Below, piece after piece: positions 20,911 to 21,329 of a stretch of DNA of 21,329 nucleotides. The notes below the pieces were generated by a model. The model was not told where the DNA came from and did not search any database. It saw only the letters and a program-made list of their open reading frames with translations. A program made the position numbers and the translations under genes. The number at the start of each line of letters is the position of its first letter. Position 1 is the first letter of the stretch. Source of the DNA: Pelargonium nanum (taxonomy: Eukaryota; Streptophyta; Magnoliopsida; Geraniales; Geraniaceae); assembly GCA_036897485.1 (NCBI GenBank), contig JAYMTF010001786.1:1-21329 (forward strand), read 5' to 3'.

Positions 20911-20916
20911 AATAAA
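20911..20916 (+). terminator. Candidate poly(A) signal of the thioesterase gene
   Basis: AATAAA following TTGTAG- and TGTA-containing upstream sequence, about 230 bases into the proposed last 3' UTR exon. Both its position and the TGTAC just before it suit a plant poly(A) region. Confidence 0.45.
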
Positions 20917-20985
20917 AATAAGCTATGCATTAAGTTTGTTTTACTTGCAAAATCTGAATTAAGTTTTCATTTGTTTTTTTTTTTT

Positions 20986-21056
20986 TTAATGTGGAACACA
21001 GACCCAACCATTTAGCTATTCATTTGGACAAACATGAATAAATTTGTCCACATTAA
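20986..21056. repeat. Nested inverted repeat downstream of the thioesterase gene
   Basis: TTAATGTGGA (20986-20995) pairs perfectly with TCCACATTAA (21047-21056). Inside it TGGACAAA (21025-21032) pairs with TTTGTCCA (21043-21050). The two arms share bases on the right, so only one hairpin can form at a time. It follows a run of about 14 Ts. It may be a very short MITE or a chance structure. Confidence 0.5.
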
Positions 21057-21212
21057 GGAACTGGTGGATGATTAAATAATTCAAAATCACATGACCAACT
21101 CAACCATTTAGTTCATTACATAATTTGTTGACAATTTATAGATTAAGATAATGCCATTAACCTTAACCACTCTTCAGCTAATATGTTAGACCTCACGTCA
21201 ACTTGAAACATA

Positions 21213-21329
21213 GGCTATGTTTGATTGTTTGGTTTGGAAAATGTTGGATTAGATAACAAAAATGGATTATGACGGATAAGAAATACAATGGATAACCAGT
21301 TATTCATTCCAACGTTTGATGTCATAATA
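21213..21329. repeat. Left end of a TIR element opening at the right window edge
   Basis: GGCTATGTTTG at 21213-21223 is the same terminal core seen, inverted, at 75-85. The DNA that follows (repeated TTGGTT-type words and GGATTA/GGATAA words) has the feel of a MITE interior. The other end is outside the window, so this rests on one terminus. The flanking bases ATA are not the canonical TTA. Confidence 0.3.

Overview
The window is nuclear DNA of a flowering plant. It has AT-rich intergenic DNA, GT-AG introns of about 90 to 2,800 bp, MITE-like repeats, and four recognisable plant genes. Protein resemblance suggests an asterid dicot, possibly Lamiales such as Salvia, but that placement is inference. 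I saw no bacterial operon, CRISPR array, tRNA or rRNA. Every gene model below was built by hand from reading frames, splice signals and remembered family sequences.

Layout, left to right. (1) Positions 1-85 are the right end of a TIR-type element cut by the window edge. (2) A minus-strand gene (coding 4833 down to 1753) encodes an 84-residue mitochondrial complex I membrane subunit of the NDUFB4/B15 type. It has two coding exons split by a 2.8-kb intron and a small intron in the 5' leader. (3) A repeat-rich spacer (about 5060-6856) holds a 770-bp PIF/Harbinger-like MITE flanked by TTA, a short SINE-like insert and a 26-bp direct repeat. (4) A six-exon minus-strand gene (10226 down to 6857) encodes a 318-residue Rossmann-fold protein of the RmlD / MAT2B-like family. 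(5) A divergent spacer of about 1.05 kb with three W-box-like sites leads to (6) a large plus-strand CC-NB-ARC-LRR disease resistance gene (11281 to about 17459). Its first exon is 2.8 kb, and four further LRR exons are joined in phase 0. (7) A plus-strand HotDog acyl-CoA thioesterase gene (18192-19987, 173 residues) ends in the peroxisomal signal AKL and appears to have an intron in its 3' UTR. (8) The right edge opens another element with the same TIR core as the left edge.

The genes look functionally independent: respiration, a nucleotide-sugar or MAT-like dehydrogenase fold, immune receptor, and peroxisomal thioester hydrolysis. The most striking structure is inside the resistance gene. 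Its LRR exon 3 looks like a mosaic, with the first half resembling exon 4 and the second half resembling exon 2, and the flanking introns resemble each other. That is the pattern expected from one unequal crossover between two LRR exons. I found no clearly new system; this exon mosaic is the best lead.
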